Source of the DNA: Rhodopseudomonas_A sp036404135
Lineage (GTDB): Bacteria; Pseudomonadota; Alphaproteobacteria; Rhizobiales; Xanthobacteraceae
Length of the DNA: 64,000 nucleotides
NCBI RefSeq assembly: GCF_036404135.1
Contig: NZ_DASWPE010000022.1
Span: forward strand, 1 to 64,000
Direction: 5' to 3'
Positions 17,073 to 27,116 of this stretch are shown piece by piece; positions within the stretch are counted from its first letter, which is position 1; the number at the start of each line of letters is the position of its first letter. The translations under genes and the position numbers were made by a program. The notes beneath the pieces were generated by a model, which worked only from the letters and a program-made list of their open reading frames with translations, searched no databases and was not told where the DNA came from.

Positions 17073-18194
17073 TCAGCCGGCGACCACGGCGTGAAGCTGA
17101 TCCCGGACTTGGCCGGCGATCGCGCGGTAGATCGCGGCGTGCACGCCGGTCGGCTCGCTCACCACCACCGGGGTGCCGGCGTCGGAGTTGCTGCGGATCG
17201 ACATATGCAGCGGCACCTCGCCGAGGAACGGAACGCCGAGCCGCTCGGCCTCGTGCTTGGCGCCGCCATGGCCGAAGATATCGGAGCGCGTGCCGCATTG
17301 CGGGCATTGGAAGTAGCTCATGTTCTCGACGATGCCGAGCACCGGCACGCCGACCTTGCTGAACATCGCCAGCCCGCGCCGCGCGTCGATCAGCGCCAGA
17401 TCCTGCGGCGTCGAGACGATCACCGCGCCCTTCAGCGGCACGTTCTGCGCCAGCGTCAATTGCGCGTCGCCGGTGCCGGGCGGCATGTCGACCACCAGCA
17501 CGTCGAGCGTGCCCCAGGCGACGTCGCGCAGCATCTGGGTGATCGCCGACATCACCATCGGCCCTCGCCAGATCATCGCGCTGTCTTGCTCGACCAGAAA
17601 ACCGATCGACATGATCGAAAGGCCGAACCGCTCGATCGGAATCATCTTGCGGGCGTCGTCGAGTTGCGGCCGTTCGTTGATCCCGGTCAGCTTGGGAACC
17701 GAGGGACCGTAGATGTCGGCGTCGAGCAGCCCGACCTTGAGCCCGAGGTCGCGCAGCCCGAGCGCCAGATTGAGCGCGGTGGTGGATTTGCCGACACCGC
17801 CCTTGCCCGACGCGACCGCGATGATCGAGGTGACGCCGGCGATCTCCGCCTGCTTCGACATCGGCGAGGCCGGACCCGGCCCCGCCGGCGGCCGATGCGC
17901 CGCGTTCGGCGCCACGCCGGGCCGTGGCGCCGCCGGCGCAGATCCCGGCTTGCGCTCGGCGGTGAGCGCGATCATCGCCGCCTTGACGCCGGGGAGCGCC
18001 TTCACCGCGGCTTCCGCCTGGCCGCGAACGGCCTCCCAGGCCCGCACCTCGCTGGCCTCGACATTGATGGCGAAATACACCTTGCCGTCGACGATCGAGA
18101 TCTCCGACAACACATCGGCCTTGGTCAAAGCGACGCCGCGCGGCGAGGCCAGCTTCGCCAGACAATCAACAATTTGCTGCTGCGTCACGCTCAA
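17073..18194 (-). CDS. apbC: Iron-sulfur cluster carrier ApbC/Mrp
   Basis: A 373-residue P-loop ATPase that binds and transfers 4Fe-4S clusters. The N-terminal 90 residues form a MIP18/DUF59 domain. An Ala/Pro-rich linker leads to the NTPase domain with the deviant Walker A VASGKGGVGKSTTALNLA. It is followed by LLDADIYGPS, MPPGTGDAQLT, and the cluster-binding CxxC as FQCPQCG. The start is a TTG at 18194 preceded by aggag at a good distance; an in-frame GTG two codons later is an alternative. It is upstream of dctP on the same strand but with its own gap. Confidence 0.95.
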   Translation of the reverse strand: MSVTQQQIVDCLAKLASPRGVALTKADVLSEISIVDGKVYFAINVEASEVRAWEAVRGQAEAAVKALPGVKAAMIALTAERKPGSAPAAPRPGVAPNAAHRPPAGPGPASPMSKQAEIAGVTSIIAVASGKGGVGKSTTALNLALGLRDLGLKVGLLDADIYGPSVPKLTGINERPQLDDARKMIPIERFGLSIMSIGFLVEQDSAMIWRGPMVMSAITQMLRDVAWGTLDVLVVDMPPGTGDAQLTLAQNVPLKGAVIVSTPQDLALIDARRGLAMFSKVGVPVLGIVENMSYFQCPQCGTRSDIFGHGGAKHEAERLGVPFLGEVPLHMSIRSNSDAGTPVVVSEPTGVHAAIYRAIAGQVRDQLHAVVAG

Positions 18195-18545
18195 AGGACT
18201 CTCCTGTCACCGCTGCTCCCGAATCCGAAGTTCGCCATCCGCGACGGCGCGGTCTTCGCAACGGTGCACAGCTGTTGCCGCCAGACGCGGCCCGGCTCGT
18301 TGCTGTGGCACAAGGAAATCTGCTGGTTGCAGTTCAGGCTCGCGCCGCGAGATGTCCTTTTAGGCCGAAAAGGTCGCAAGACAAGACGCCCATCGCGCCG
18401 GTTCCGGCGGATTCCTCCGGGCGGCGGGCTTGCCGCGACGACGTCGCCGTTTATGCTACCGCCTCGCCTCCTCGCCCTCTCCCGCAACCACACTCCCTTC
18501 GCAATTTCGGCGTGGCGCGCGCCGAGCAAACTCAGGATTGAAGAC
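18195..18545. other. Divergent intergenic region without a recognised gene
   Basis: This 351-base gap lies between the divergent apbC and the dehydrogenase gene. It must carry two promoters. I see no convincing gene, repeat or RNA structure in it; open frames crossing it are GC-rich artefacts. Confidence 0.4.
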
Positions 18546-19415
18546 ATGGCCAAAGTCGCTTTTCTCGGTCTCGGCGTCATGGGCTTTCCCATGGCGGGGC
18601 ATCTGGTCGCCAAGGGCGGCCACGAGGTCACGGTGTTCAACCGCACCGCCGCGAAGGCCAAAGCCTGGGCGGAGAAATTCGGCGGCCGCACCGCGGCCAC
18701 GCCGCGCGAGGCCGCGCAGGGTCAGGATTTCGTGATGGCTTGCGTCGGCAATGACGACGACCTGCGCAGCGTCACGATCGGCGCCGACGGCGCCTTCGCC
18801 GGCCTGAAGCCCGGCGCGATCTTCGTCGACCACACCACCGCCTCCGCCGAGGTCGCCCGCGAGCTCAACGCCGAGGCAAGCAAGCACGGCTTCGCCTTCG
18901 TCGATGCGCCGGTGTCGGGCGGCCAGGCCGGCGCCGAGAACGGCGTGCTGACGGTGATGTGCGGCGGCGGCATCGAGGCTTATGCCGCGGCCGAGCCGGT
19001 GATCGCCGCCTATGCGCGGATGTGCAAGCTGATGGGCCCGGCGGGCTCCGGCCAGCTCACCAAGATGGTCAACCAGATCTGCATCGCCGGGCTGGTCGAG
19101 GGGCTGTCGGAGGGCATCCACTTCGCCAAGAAGGCCGGGCTCGACGTCAATGCCGTGATCGACACCATCTCCAAGGGCGCGGCGCAGTCCTGGCAGATGG
19201 AGAACCGCCACAAGACCATGGCCGAAGGCAAATTCGATTTCGGCTTCGCGGTGGAATGGATGCGCAAGGATCTTTCGATCTGCCTCAGCGAGGCGCGCCG
19301 CAACGGCGCCAGCCTGCCGGTGACGGCGCTGGTCGACGCGTTCTACGCCGAGGTCGAGAAACTCGGCGGAAAGCGCTGGGATACGTCGAGCCTGTTGGCG
19401 CGGCTGGAGCGCTGA
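18546..19415 (+). CDS. 3-Hydroxyisobutyrate dehydrogenase family oxidoreductase
   Basis: A 289-residue beta-hydroxyacid dehydrogenase. The Rossmann motif is FLGLGVMGFPMAGHL. Asn at FNRTAAKA suggests NADP(H) preference over NAD. The substrate-binding motif is FVDAPVSGGQAGAENG. The catalytic Lys is in GQLTKMVNQ. Members oxidise 3-hydroxyisobutyrate, tartronate semialdehyde, gamma-hydroxybutyrate or related compounds. The neighbourhood does not show which, so no gene name is given. It is transcribed alone. Confidence 0.92.
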   Translation: MAKVAFLGLGVMGFPMAGHLVAKGGHEVTVFNRTAAKAKAWAEKFGGRTAATPREAAQGQDFVMACVGNDDDLRSVTIGADGAFAGLKPGAIFVDHTTASAEVARELNAEASKHGFAFVDAPVSGGQAGAENGVLTVMCGGGIEAYAAAEPVIAAYARMCKLMGPAGSGQLTKMVNQICIAGLVEGLSEGIHFAKKAGLDVNAVIDTISKGAAQSWQMENRHKTMAEGKFDFGFAVEWMRKDLSICLSEARRNGASLPVTALVDAFYAEVEKLGGKRWDTSSLLARLER

Positions 19416-19749
19416 TCGTCTCCCGAGCACTCAAGGCGCGATGCACGAATTCAGGCGATCGAGGTCGCCATTGCGAGGGGACTCTTGCGACGAAGCAATC
19501 CAGGGCTCCGACGATGCCCCTGGATTGCTTCGCTGTTCGGCCGGCGCACCGCGCCGACCTCGGCTCGCAATTGACAATAAACCGTCTCGCGCGGCGCTGA
19601 TGCACGGCGGCCACGGCGGCGACAAACCGGCGGCGATTAGCCATTTGTTAACCCGATTGGCTTCCCCTCTAAGGTTACTCTTAACGATTTCTGACGAAAA
19701 ATAACCGAAGATAACCGCGCGCGTCTCTGCGCTGGATTTGTGTTGGTCG
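19416..19749. other. Intergenic region with repeat copy 2 and an AT-rich promoter zone
   Basis: No gene is seen here. The first half is a cattgcgag-type repeat (listed separately). The second half (about 19637-19720) is unusually AT-rich, with several TTAAC motifs but no correctly spaced CtrA box. It probably contains the histidine kinase promoter. Confidence 0.5.
19469..19573. repeat. cattgcgag-type dispersed palindromic repeat, copy 2
   Basis: Starts cattgcgag and ends ctcgcaattg. A perfect 15-base inverted repeat (19491-19505 with 19518-19532, cgaagcaatccaggg) forms the core. It is inverted relative to copy 1 at 13323 and parallel to copy 3 at 56160. Confidence 0.85.
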
Positions 19750-21351
19750 ATGAGTATCCCCGCCGATAGGCCTGAGGTGGTTCAGCTTCCGGCTGAAGCA
19801 CCGATCGTGACGCCGGCGCGCAATCGACGCGCTGCGGCGCAGCGGGTCCGTGAGGCCCGCGATCGGCTGACCTCGACCAGCGGCACCCGCCCGGCGTTCG
19901 ATCACGAGCTGCTGCGGCAATACGCCCAGATGCGGCAATCGGCGTCAGTGGTGGTGATCCTGCTGGTGGTGGCCACCGGGGCGTTGTTCGGGATCTGGAT
20001 CCAGCCGTTGTCGGCCGCGGCCTGGACCTGCGGGATGCTGTGCGTCCATGCGGTGATGATCCGCATTTGCGGCCGCTTCCTCGACGAGCCGCAAACGCCG
20101 GCGCGAACCCGCATCTGGCGCACCCGCTTCGTGCTGCTCGATCTGTTGTACGGCGTGTGCTGGACCGCGATCCTGATTCACCCGCCCGGCGTCGAAGTGG
20201 TGTCCAATACGCTGTTGATGTTCCTGATGCTGCTGGTGGTGGCGGTGTCCAGCATGCTGGCCGCCAACCTGCCGATCGCGGCCTTGGCGGCGACCGCGCC
20301 GGTGACCGCGGCGATCGCGGTCAACTTCCTCATGAGCGGGAGCTTCGACAATTACATTCTCGCGCTGTTGACGGTGGCCGCCGAAGGTTATTTCGCCCTG
20401 CTAGCGCACCGGCTGCATTCCACCACGCTGGCGACGCTGGAAGCCCGCGCCGAAAAGGACGCGCTGATCGGCGAGCTCGAACAAGCCAAGGCGATCTCCG
20501 ACGAGGCGCGGCATCGCGCCGAAGCCGCCAACGTCGCGAAATCCCGGTTCCTGGCGCAGATGAGCCACGAATTGCGCACCCCGCTGAACGCCATCCTCGG
20601 CTTCTCCGAAGTGATGAAGAGCGAGATCTTCGGCGCCCATGCGGTGGCGGTGTACAAGGACTACTCTGCCGACATCCATAATTCCGGCGTGCACCTTTTG
20701 AACCTGATCAACGAGATTCTCGATTTGTCGCGGATCGAGGCCGGACGCTACGAGCTCAACGAGGAAGCGGTGTCGCTGGTCCACGTCGTCGCCGATTGCC
20801 ATCATTTGTTGAAGCTGCGCGCCTCCAGCCGCGGCATCACCATCCACGAGGTGTTCGAGCAGGGCATGCCGCGGATCTGGGGCGACGAGCGCGCGGCGCG
20901 GCAGATCGTGCTCAACCTGTTGTCGAATGCCATCAAGTTCACCCCGCAGGGCGGCGAGATCTGGCTGAAGGTCGGCTGGACCGCCTCCGGCGGACAATAT
21001 CTCAGCGTCAAGGACACCGGCTCGGGCATCGCCGAGGATGAGATTCCGATCGTGCTGGCGTCGTTCGGCCAGGGCTCCAACTCGATCAAATCCGCCGAAC
21101 AGGGCGCCGGCCTCGGCCTGCCGATCGCCAAGAGCCTGATCGACATGCATGGCGGCACCTTCACGCTGAAATCCAAATTGCGGATCGGCACCGAAGTGAT
21201 CGTCACCTTCCAGCCGGAACGGGTGATGTCGGCCTTGGCGCCGATGGCCGACGAGGCGCCGCCGCTGCAGCCGTCCTACGACGTCAATCTGGCCGACGAA
21301 AACCGCCGGGTTCGCAACAAGCCGATCATGAGCGCAGGAACCGGACTGTGA
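19750..21351 (+). CDS. Membrane sensor histidine kinase (DivJ/PleC/PdhS-like)
   Basis: A 533-residue sensor kinase. Residues 1-60 are polar; residues about 65-220 hold five or six transmembrane helices. A coiled segment (LEARAEKDALIGELEQAK) leads to the HisKA domain with the H-box FLAQMSHELRTPLNAILGFSE. The ATPase domain has the N-box LLSNAIKFTPQGG, G1 DTGSGI and G2 GAGLGLPIAKSL. The H-box and the tight HELRTPLNAI spacing are like the cell-cycle kinases DivJ, PleC and PdhS of alphaproteobacteria. No response regulator is adjacent, which also fits that group. A C-terminal 40-residue tail is polar. The start is ATG at 19750. Confidence 0.9.
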   Translation: MSIPADRPEVVQLPAEAPIVTPARNRRAAAQRVREARDRLTSTSGTRPAFDHELLRQYAQMRQSASVVVILLVVATGALFGIWIQPLSAAAWTCGMLCVHAVMIRICGRFLDEPQTPARTRIWRTRFVLLDLLYGVCWTAILIHPPGVEVVSNTLLMFLMLLVVAVSSMLAANLPIAALAATAPVTAAIAVNFLMSGSFDNYILALLTVAAEGYFALLAHRLHSTTLATLEARAEKDALIGELEQAKAISDEARHRAEAANVAKSRFLAQMSHELRTPLNAILGFSEVMKSEIFGAHAVAVYKDYSADIHNSGVHLLNLINEILDLSRIEAGRYELNEEAVSLVHVVADCHHLLKLRASSRGITIHEVFEQGMPRIWGDERAARQIVLNLLSNAIKFTPQGGEIWLKVGWTASGGQYLSVKDTGSGIAEDEIPIVLASFGQGSNSIKSAEQGAGLGLPIAKSLIDMHGGTFTLKSKLRIGTEVIVTFQPERVMSALAPMADEAPPLQPSYDVNLADENRRVRNKPIMSAGTGL

Positions 21352-21391
21352 TCCGGTTTCACGCCAGGTCCCCATCGCAGCATGTCATCCC

Positions 21392-21616
21392 ATGAGTAGA
21401 ACCTCGCCTTGCATCGACGTGTGCATCATCGATCCCGACAGCGCGCTGTGCATCGGCTGCGGACGCACGGTGTCGGAGATCACCGACTGGCGTCATCTGC
21501 CCGGCGAGGCGAGGCGCGCCATCATGGCGCAGCTGCCGGACCGCCTGATCGAGGCCGGGCTGCGACCGCAGCCGGCCGCCGAACCAGAACCGCCGACGAC
21601 GGAAACCAACCGATGA
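21392..21616 (+). CDS. DUF1289 domain protein
   Basis: A 74-residue protein with the whole DUF1289 pattern: SPCIDVCIIDPDSALCIGCGRT, then SEITDWRHLPGEARRAI. The four Cys (two CxxxC-like pairs) suggest a small metal-binding domain, perhaps zinc or an Fe-S cluster. The function is unknown. It is 40 bases after the histidine kinase and ends 10 bases before the next gene, so the three may form one transcript. Confidence 0.88.
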   Translation: MSRTSPCIDVCIIDPDSALCIGCGRTVSEITDWRHLPGEARRAIMAQLPDRLIEAGLRPQPAAEPEPPTTETNR

Positions 21617-21626
21617 TAGGTGCGAG

Positions 21627-22139
21627 GTGAGCCGCATTCTGCTTGTGGTGATGGTGCTGGTGGCGACCGCCGGCGCGGTGGTGGCGTATGGCGATCCCGA
21701 CCGGATCGCCTCGGCCGGCGACGTGGTGTCGCATATGCTGCATCAGCGCGCCACGCCGCGGCCGCGCATCGTGCAGATCGATCGCGGTCAATCCGGCGAC
21801 TTCGTGCTGCGCGCCAAGGTCAACGGCGTCTCGACGCCGATGGTGATCGACACCGGCGCGACCTCCGTGGTGCTGACCTACGAGACCGCGAAGGCCGCCG
21901 GCCTACCGCTGGAAATGCTCGACTTCAATGTCGACGTCGCCACCGCCGGCGGCCACACCAAAGCGGCGCGGCTGTCGCTCGACAGCCTGGCGATCGGCAA
22001 GCTGGTGGAGCGCTCGGTGCCCGCTTTGGTGGTGCCGCGCGGCCAGATGAAGACCAACCTGCTCGGCATGAGCTTTCTCGATCGGCTGGAGCGCTGGGAA
22101 GTCCGTGCCGACCGGCTAATGCTGCACGGCTATCCGTAG
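21627..22139 (+). CDS. Retropepsin-like aspartic protease (TIGR02281 type)
   Basis: A 170-residue protein with one N-terminal membrane anchor (residues 1-22) and a single retropepsin-like domain. The active-site motif is VIDTGATSVVLTYETA, and the flap-adjacent GHTKAARLSLDS and LLGMSFLDRLE blocks are typical. The enzyme should dimerise and act in the periplasm. The start is a GTG at 21627; no in-frame ATG lies between it and the previous stop. It follows DUF1289 closely. Substrates are unknown. Confidence 0.9.
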   Translation: MSRILLVVMVLVATAGAVVAYGDPDRIASAGDVVSHMLHQRATPRPRIVQIDRGQSGDFVLRAKVNGVSTPMVIDTGATSVVLTYETAKAAGLPLEMLDFNVDVATAGGHTKAARLSLDSLAIGKLVERSVPALVVPRGQMKTNLLGMSFLDRLERWEVRADRLMLHGYP

Positions 22140-22173
22140 CAAAACGCGCTCGCCGAAATCGCAACGCGCGTCC

Positions 22174-22197
22174 CCTCGCCCCGCTTGCGGGGAGAGG
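22174..22197. terminator. GC-rich hairpin after the protease gene
   Basis: The sequence cctcgccccgcttgcgggga is a tight stem (core ccccgc-tt-gcgggg) 35-60 bases after the protease stop and before the convergent dusA stop. It lacks a T-run, so intrinsic termination is uncertain. The same motif type is a common rhizobial intergenic palindrome, from memory. Confidence 0.45.
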
Positions 22198-22266
22198 TGA
22201 GGCAGTGATCGAGTGGGACGATTCTTACTCAAGCTCCCGCGGCGGAATTCCGGTTGGGCTGCCAGC

Positions 22267-23277
<1,011 letters not shown>

Positions 23278-23328
23278 TCGTTGAAGCGGCGGCGGCCGGC
23301 ATTCTACGCCAGCTTGCCGCGCATGGCA

Positions 23329-25044
23329 TCAGGCCTCACGCCATTGCCGTTCGGCTTCGTCCCACGCCGCCAGCGCCTGAAGGTCCGGCACCCAGGCCAG
23401 GCCGGATTTGCCGTCCGACGAGATTGCTTCCGCAGTGACGACGACGTCGAGCAGCGCCGGAAGGTTGGCGAACGCCCGCTCCAGCGCCGCCGCGAGGTCT
23501 TCCGCACGCTCGACGCGCTCGCCATGCATGCCGAAGGCCCGCGCCATCGCCGCGTGGTCGGCGCGTTGCAGGCGGGTCCCGACCACCTCGCCATAGCTTT
23601 GCTGTTGATCGTGGACCTCGATCTGCCAGGCCGCGTTATTGGCGACCACGATCAGGACCGGCGCCTTGTGGCGAACCGCGGTGTCGAGCTCGATGGCGTT
23701 GAAGCCAAAGGCGCCGTCGCCGGTGGCAACCATCACCGTGCGATCCGGACAAGCGAGGCTGGCGGCGATGCCATAGGGCACGCCTACGCCGATGCAGCCG
23801 AGCGGCCCGGGATCCAGCACCACCGCCGCGGACAGAGCGACGCGCGCAAAGGCCAGAAAATCCCCGCCGTCGATCGCCAGAATCGCGCGATCGTCGAGCC
23901 ATTCGTGCAAGGCGCCGAGCAGACGGTTGGGGTGAATTCCGCCATCGCCGCCGGCCGGCGCCGTCGCCATCGCCTGTTTCAGCCGCGCCGTGCGCTGGCG
24001 GTGCTCGCGCCGCAGCCGCGCGATCCAGGATTGCTCCGCAGCGGCCGGGCGGTTGCCGGCGGCGGCGATGATCGCCCGCACCGCATGCTTCGGCGTGGCG
24101 TAGATTTCGACCGCACCGCGCCGGTTGTCGCGGAGTTCGGACGGCGTATCGGCAATCCGGAGGAAGGTAGCGTTGCGAAACACCGCCGGCGACCCATAGG
24201 CCAATTGAAAATCCAGCCGCCGGCCGATGGTCAGAACGAGATCCGCTTCCGCCATCGCGATGGCGCGCATCGCGCCCACCGCGCTCGGATGATGCTCCGG
24301 GATCAGCCCGCGGCTTTCCCCACTGTCGAGATAGGCGGCGCCCAGCCGGTCCAGCAATTCGGCGATCTCGACGCCCGCCTCACCCGCGCCGCGCCCGGTC
24401 ACGATCAGCGGCCGCTTTGCGCTGAACAACAGTTCGACGGCCTCGGCGACGTCGCCGGGCGACGGATGCGTGGTCTTCGGCTGCTTCGCAACCAGGTGCT
24501 CGGGCAATTGCACCGCATGCGGCACCTTGGCCCGCAACGTATCGGTGGGAAATTCGAGATACACCGGCCCCGGCTCGCCGCCACCCTCGCCGCGGGCCCG
24601 CGACACCGCTTCGTCGAGCTCCTGCAACACCATCGCCGGCTCGTGGACCGCGCGGGCGTAGCGGGTGATCGAGCGCAGCAGTTGAAGGTGATCGAGGTCC
24701 TGCAGCGCGCCGCGGCCCTGCTGCGGCCGCGGCGGCGTTCCCGACAGGATCAGCAGCGGCGTGCGCGACGCATGCGCGTTGGCGATGCCGGTCATCGCAT
24801 TGGTGACGCCGGGCCCCGCGGTCACCAGCGCGACGCCGACCTCGCCGGTGACCAGGGCATGCGCCTGGGCCATGTGAACCGCGGCGCGCTCGTCGCGGAC
24901 ATCGATGATCTGTACGCCTTCATGGTGCACCCGCATCCAGATCGGCATGATGTGGCCGCCGCACAGCGCGAAGATCCGTTTCATCGCGCGGCTGCGCAGA
25001 AAGCGGGCGATCACGGCGGCCGAACAGTCTTCTGCGAGTTGCAA
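23329..25044 (-). CDS. ThDP-dependent lyase, 2-hydroxyacyl-CoA lyase-like
   Basis: A 571-residue three-domain ThDP enzyme. The N-terminal domain has the catalytic Glu52 in RDERAAVHMAQ. The ThDP-binding motif GDG begins at residue 442 and ends with NN 27 residues later. The middle domain has the VLTIGRRLDFQLAYG pattern, closer to 2-hydroxyacyl-CoA lyase and oxalyl-CoA decarboxylase (RLNWxLxFG in human HACL1) than to IlvB. It is the last gene of the B12-mutase operon. In the actinobacterium Actinomycetospora a related lyase beside the hcl ligase splits 2-hydroxyisobutyryl-CoA to acetone and formyl-CoA. That reaction is the favoured inference here. An acetolactate-synthase-like role cannot be excluded. 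Confidence 0.75.
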   Translation of the reverse strand: MQLAEDCSAAVIARFLRSRAMKRIFALCGGHIMPIWMRVHHEGVQIIDVRDERAAVHMAQAHALVTGEVGVALVTAGPGVTNAMTGIANAHASRTPLLILSGTPPRPQQGRGALQDLDHLQLLRSITRYARAVHEPAMVLQELDEAVSRARGEGGGEPGPVYLEFPTDTLRAKVPHAVQLPEHLVAKQPKTTHPSPGDVAEAVELLFSAKRPLIVTGRGAGEAGVEIAELLDRLGAAYLDSGESRGLIPEHHPSAVGAMRAIAMAEADLVLTIGRRLDFQLAYGSPAVFRNATFLRIADTPSELRDNRRGAVEIYATPKHAVRAIIAAAGNRPAAAEQSWIARLRREHRQRTARLKQAMATAPAGGDGGIHPNRLLGALHEWLDDRAILAIDGGDFLAFARVALSAAVVLDPGPLGCIGVGVPYGIAASLACPDRTVMVATGDGAFGFNAIELDTAVRHKAPVLIVVANNAAWQIEVHDQQQSYGEVVGTRLQRADHAAMARAFGMHGERVERAEDLAAALERAFANLPALLDVVVTAEAISSDGKSGLAWVPDLQALAAWDEAERQWREA

Positions 25045-25099
25045 TGTGGTCTCCCCGGCGGTCAGCGCCGTGGCCGCCGCGCGCGGCGGCCGCCATAAT

Positions 25100-26401
25100 T
25101 CAGCGGTTCACCAGTCGCGCCGGATTGGCGAACACCATGAGCGCGCCGATCACCAGCGCCCCCGCCAGCACGATCACCCCGATATTGGTGCTGCCGGTCA
25201 GATCCTTGATCCAGCCCAGCAAATAGGGGCTGATAAAGCCGGCCACGCTGCCGACCGAGTTGGCGACCGCCAGCCCCATCGCCGCGGCCGGACCGCTGAG
25301 GATCGCCGGCGGCAGCACGTAGAACTGCGGAATGCAGGTCAAGACCCCCATCGCCGCCAGCGTCAGCGCCGCCAGCGCCAGCACGGTGTCATGGGCGTAG
25401 ATCACGCTGAGCGTCAGTCCGATCGCCCCGACCAGGGCGGGCAGCGCCAAATGCCAGCGACGTTCCTGATTGCGGTCCGAACTGCGGCCGATCAGATACA
25501 TCGCAATCAACGCGCCCAGATACGGAATCGCGGTGAGCAGCCCGACATTCAACGGATCCTTGACGCCGGTTTCCTTGATGATGCTGGGCAGCCAGAAGCT
25601 CAGGCCGTACAGCCCCATGGTGAAGAAGAAATAGGTGCAGCTCAGCAGCCAGACCCGGCCGCTGGCAAAGCCCTGCCGCGAGGTGTGCAGGCGTTTTTCC
25701 GAGGCTTCGCGCGCCAGATCGGACTTGATCCTGGCCTTGTCGGTACCGCTTAGCCACTTCGCCGACTCGATGTCGTTGTCGAGGTAGAAGAAACACAGCA
25801 CGCCGAGCAGCACCGCCGGGATGCCTTCGAGCATGAACATCCATTGCCAGCCCGATAGCCCCGCCACGCCGTTCATGCCGGTCATCAGCCAGCCGGACAG
25901 CGGGCCGCCGATGATCCCCGAGAGCGGAATGCCGGCGAGAAACAACGCCGAGGCCTTGCCGCGGTGCGACGACGGAAACCAGATCGTCAGATAATACAGG
26001 ATCGCCGGAATGAACCCGGCCTCGGCGGCGCCGAGCAGAAAGCGCAGCCCGTAGAACATCGCCGGCGAGGTGACATACATCATCAGCACCGAGACGATGC
26101 CCCAGGTGACCATGATGCGGCCGATCCAGATCCGCGGCCCGACCCGGACCAGCACCAGATTGCTCGGAATTTCGAACAGCACATAGCCAAGGAAGAAGAT
26201 GCCGGCGCCGAGCCCGTAAACGGTCTCGCTGAATTTCAGATCGCTCAACATCTGCAACTTGGCGAACCCGACATTGATCCGGTCGAGATAGGCCACGACG
26301 TAGCAGATCAGCAGAAACGGAATGAGCCGACGCAGCAGCCGCGAGTAGATCTCGCCGTTGGCCGTTTCCGCATCGACGCGGCCGAGAGCAATGTTGCTCA
26401 T
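25100..26401 (-). CDS. MFS transporter, anion:cation symporter (ACS) type
   Basis: A 433-residue, 12-helix permease. The helix 1 motif YVVAYLDRINVGFAKLQM, FEIPSNLVLVRVGPR and LLGAAEAGFIPAILYYLTIWFP are diagnostic of the ACS family, which imports carboxylates such as tartrate, phthalate and hydroxy acids by proton symport. It sits inside the mutase operon, 55 bases before the lyase gene. By context it is the likely importer of 2-hydroxyisobutyrate or another branched hydroxy acid. The ATG at 26401 has a gggagaagga site. Confidence 0.9.
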   Translation of the reverse strand: MSNIALGRVDAETANGEIYSRLLRRLIPFLLICYVVAYLDRINVGFAKLQMLSDLKFSETVYGLGAGIFFLGYVLFEIPSNLVLVRVGPRIWIGRIMVTWGIVSVLMMYVTSPAMFYGLRFLLGAAEAGFIPAILYYLTIWFPSSHRGKASALFLAGIPLSGIIGGPLSGWLMTGMNGVAGLSGWQWMFMLEGIPAVLLGVLCFFYLDNDIESAKWLSGTDKARIKSDLAREASEKRLHTSRQGFASGRVWLLSCTYFFFTMGLYGLSFWLPSIIKETGVKDPLNVGLLTAIPYLGALIAMYLIGRSSDRNQERRWHLALPALVGAIGLTLSVIYAHDTVLALAALTLAAMGVLTCIPQFYVLPPAILSGPAAAMGLAVANSVGSVAGFISPYLLGWIKDLTGSTNIGVIVLAGALVIGALMVFANPARLVNR

Positions 26402-26510
26402 GTCCTTCTCCCTGTGAGGCAATCCCTTGCTGGGATCATTGTTACTTATGGTAGCGAGCGCTTCTATTGTGCGCGACGAGCCGATCTGGCTCGCCCGGTC
26501 TTGGCTGCCG

Positions 26511-27116
26511 TCAGGCCATCGCGGCGGTGGCGAGGCTCTTGCCGCGTTCCCACAGCACATCGGCGCGGCCGTCGGCGCGGTTCTCGGCCCTCGCCACCAC
26601 GAACAACAGATCCGACAGACGGTTGAGATAACAAAGCCCGAAACTCTCCGCGGCCGGCGCAGTATCGCTGAGGACGCCCGATGCCGTCGCCTCGGTCTCG
26701 AGCAGGCTGCACAGCTGCCGCTCCGCGCGCCGGCACACGGTGCGCGCGACATGGGCGAAGGCCGAAGCCGGTGCGCCACCGGGAAGGATGAAGTCCTTCA
26801 GCATGTCGAGGCCGGAATTGGCTTCCTCGAAATTCCGTTCGATCCGCAACAGATGTGCTTCCGACAACAGCGGCGTTCCTGGCACGCTGATCTGTGCGCC
26901 GAGGTCGAACAGATCGTGCTGAACCAGCGTGAACAGCTGTTTCATCGGCTCGGACTTCGACAGCGCGATCAGCACCCCGATCCAGCTGTTCAATTCGTCG
27001 ACGGTGCCGAGCGTGGTGATCGTCGGACTGTCCTTGTCCACCCGCAGCCCGTTGCCGAGACTGGTCTGGCCCTGGTCTCCGGTGCGCGTGACGATGCGCG
27101 ACAGCCTATGTCCCAT
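26511..27116 (-). CDS. Cob(I)alamin adenosyltransferase, PduO type
   Basis: A 201-residue enzyme that makes adenosylcobalamin from cob(I)alamin and ATP. The N-terminal ATP loop TRTGDQGQTSLG is at residues 10-21. The later motifs FILPGGAPASAFAH, ARTVCRRAER and LNRLSDLLFVVAR are all conserved. Its start overlaps the 3' end of the preceding gene by 11 bases. Placement next to a B12 mutase indicates it supplies and perhaps repairs the coenzyme for that enzyme. Confidence 0.95.
   Translation of the reverse strand: MGHRLSRIVTRTGDQGQTSLGNGLRVDKDSPTITTLGTVDELNSWIGVLIALSKSEPMKQLFTLVQHDLFDLGAQISVPGTPLLSEAHLLRIERNFEEANSGLDMLKDFILPGGAPASAFAHVARTVCRRAERQLCSLLETEATASGVLSDTAPAAESFGLCYLNRLSDLLFVVARAENRADGRADVLWERGKSLATAAMA

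Noticed and set aside
16140..19415. A 1091-residue plus-strand protein
   Set aside because: Its first 800 residues are antisense to dctP and apbC with low-complexity Arg/His/Ala composition. Only the last part, from 18546, is a real gene.
19637..19720. CtrA box upstream of the histidine kinase
   Set aside because: TTAAC motifs are present, but none has a partner at the seven-base spacing.
23329..25044. Catabolic acetolactate synthase (ilvB/alsS)
   Set aside because: No ilvN partner is present, the middle-domain motifs are closer to hydroxyacyl-CoA lyases, and the operon is for acyl-CoA chemistry.
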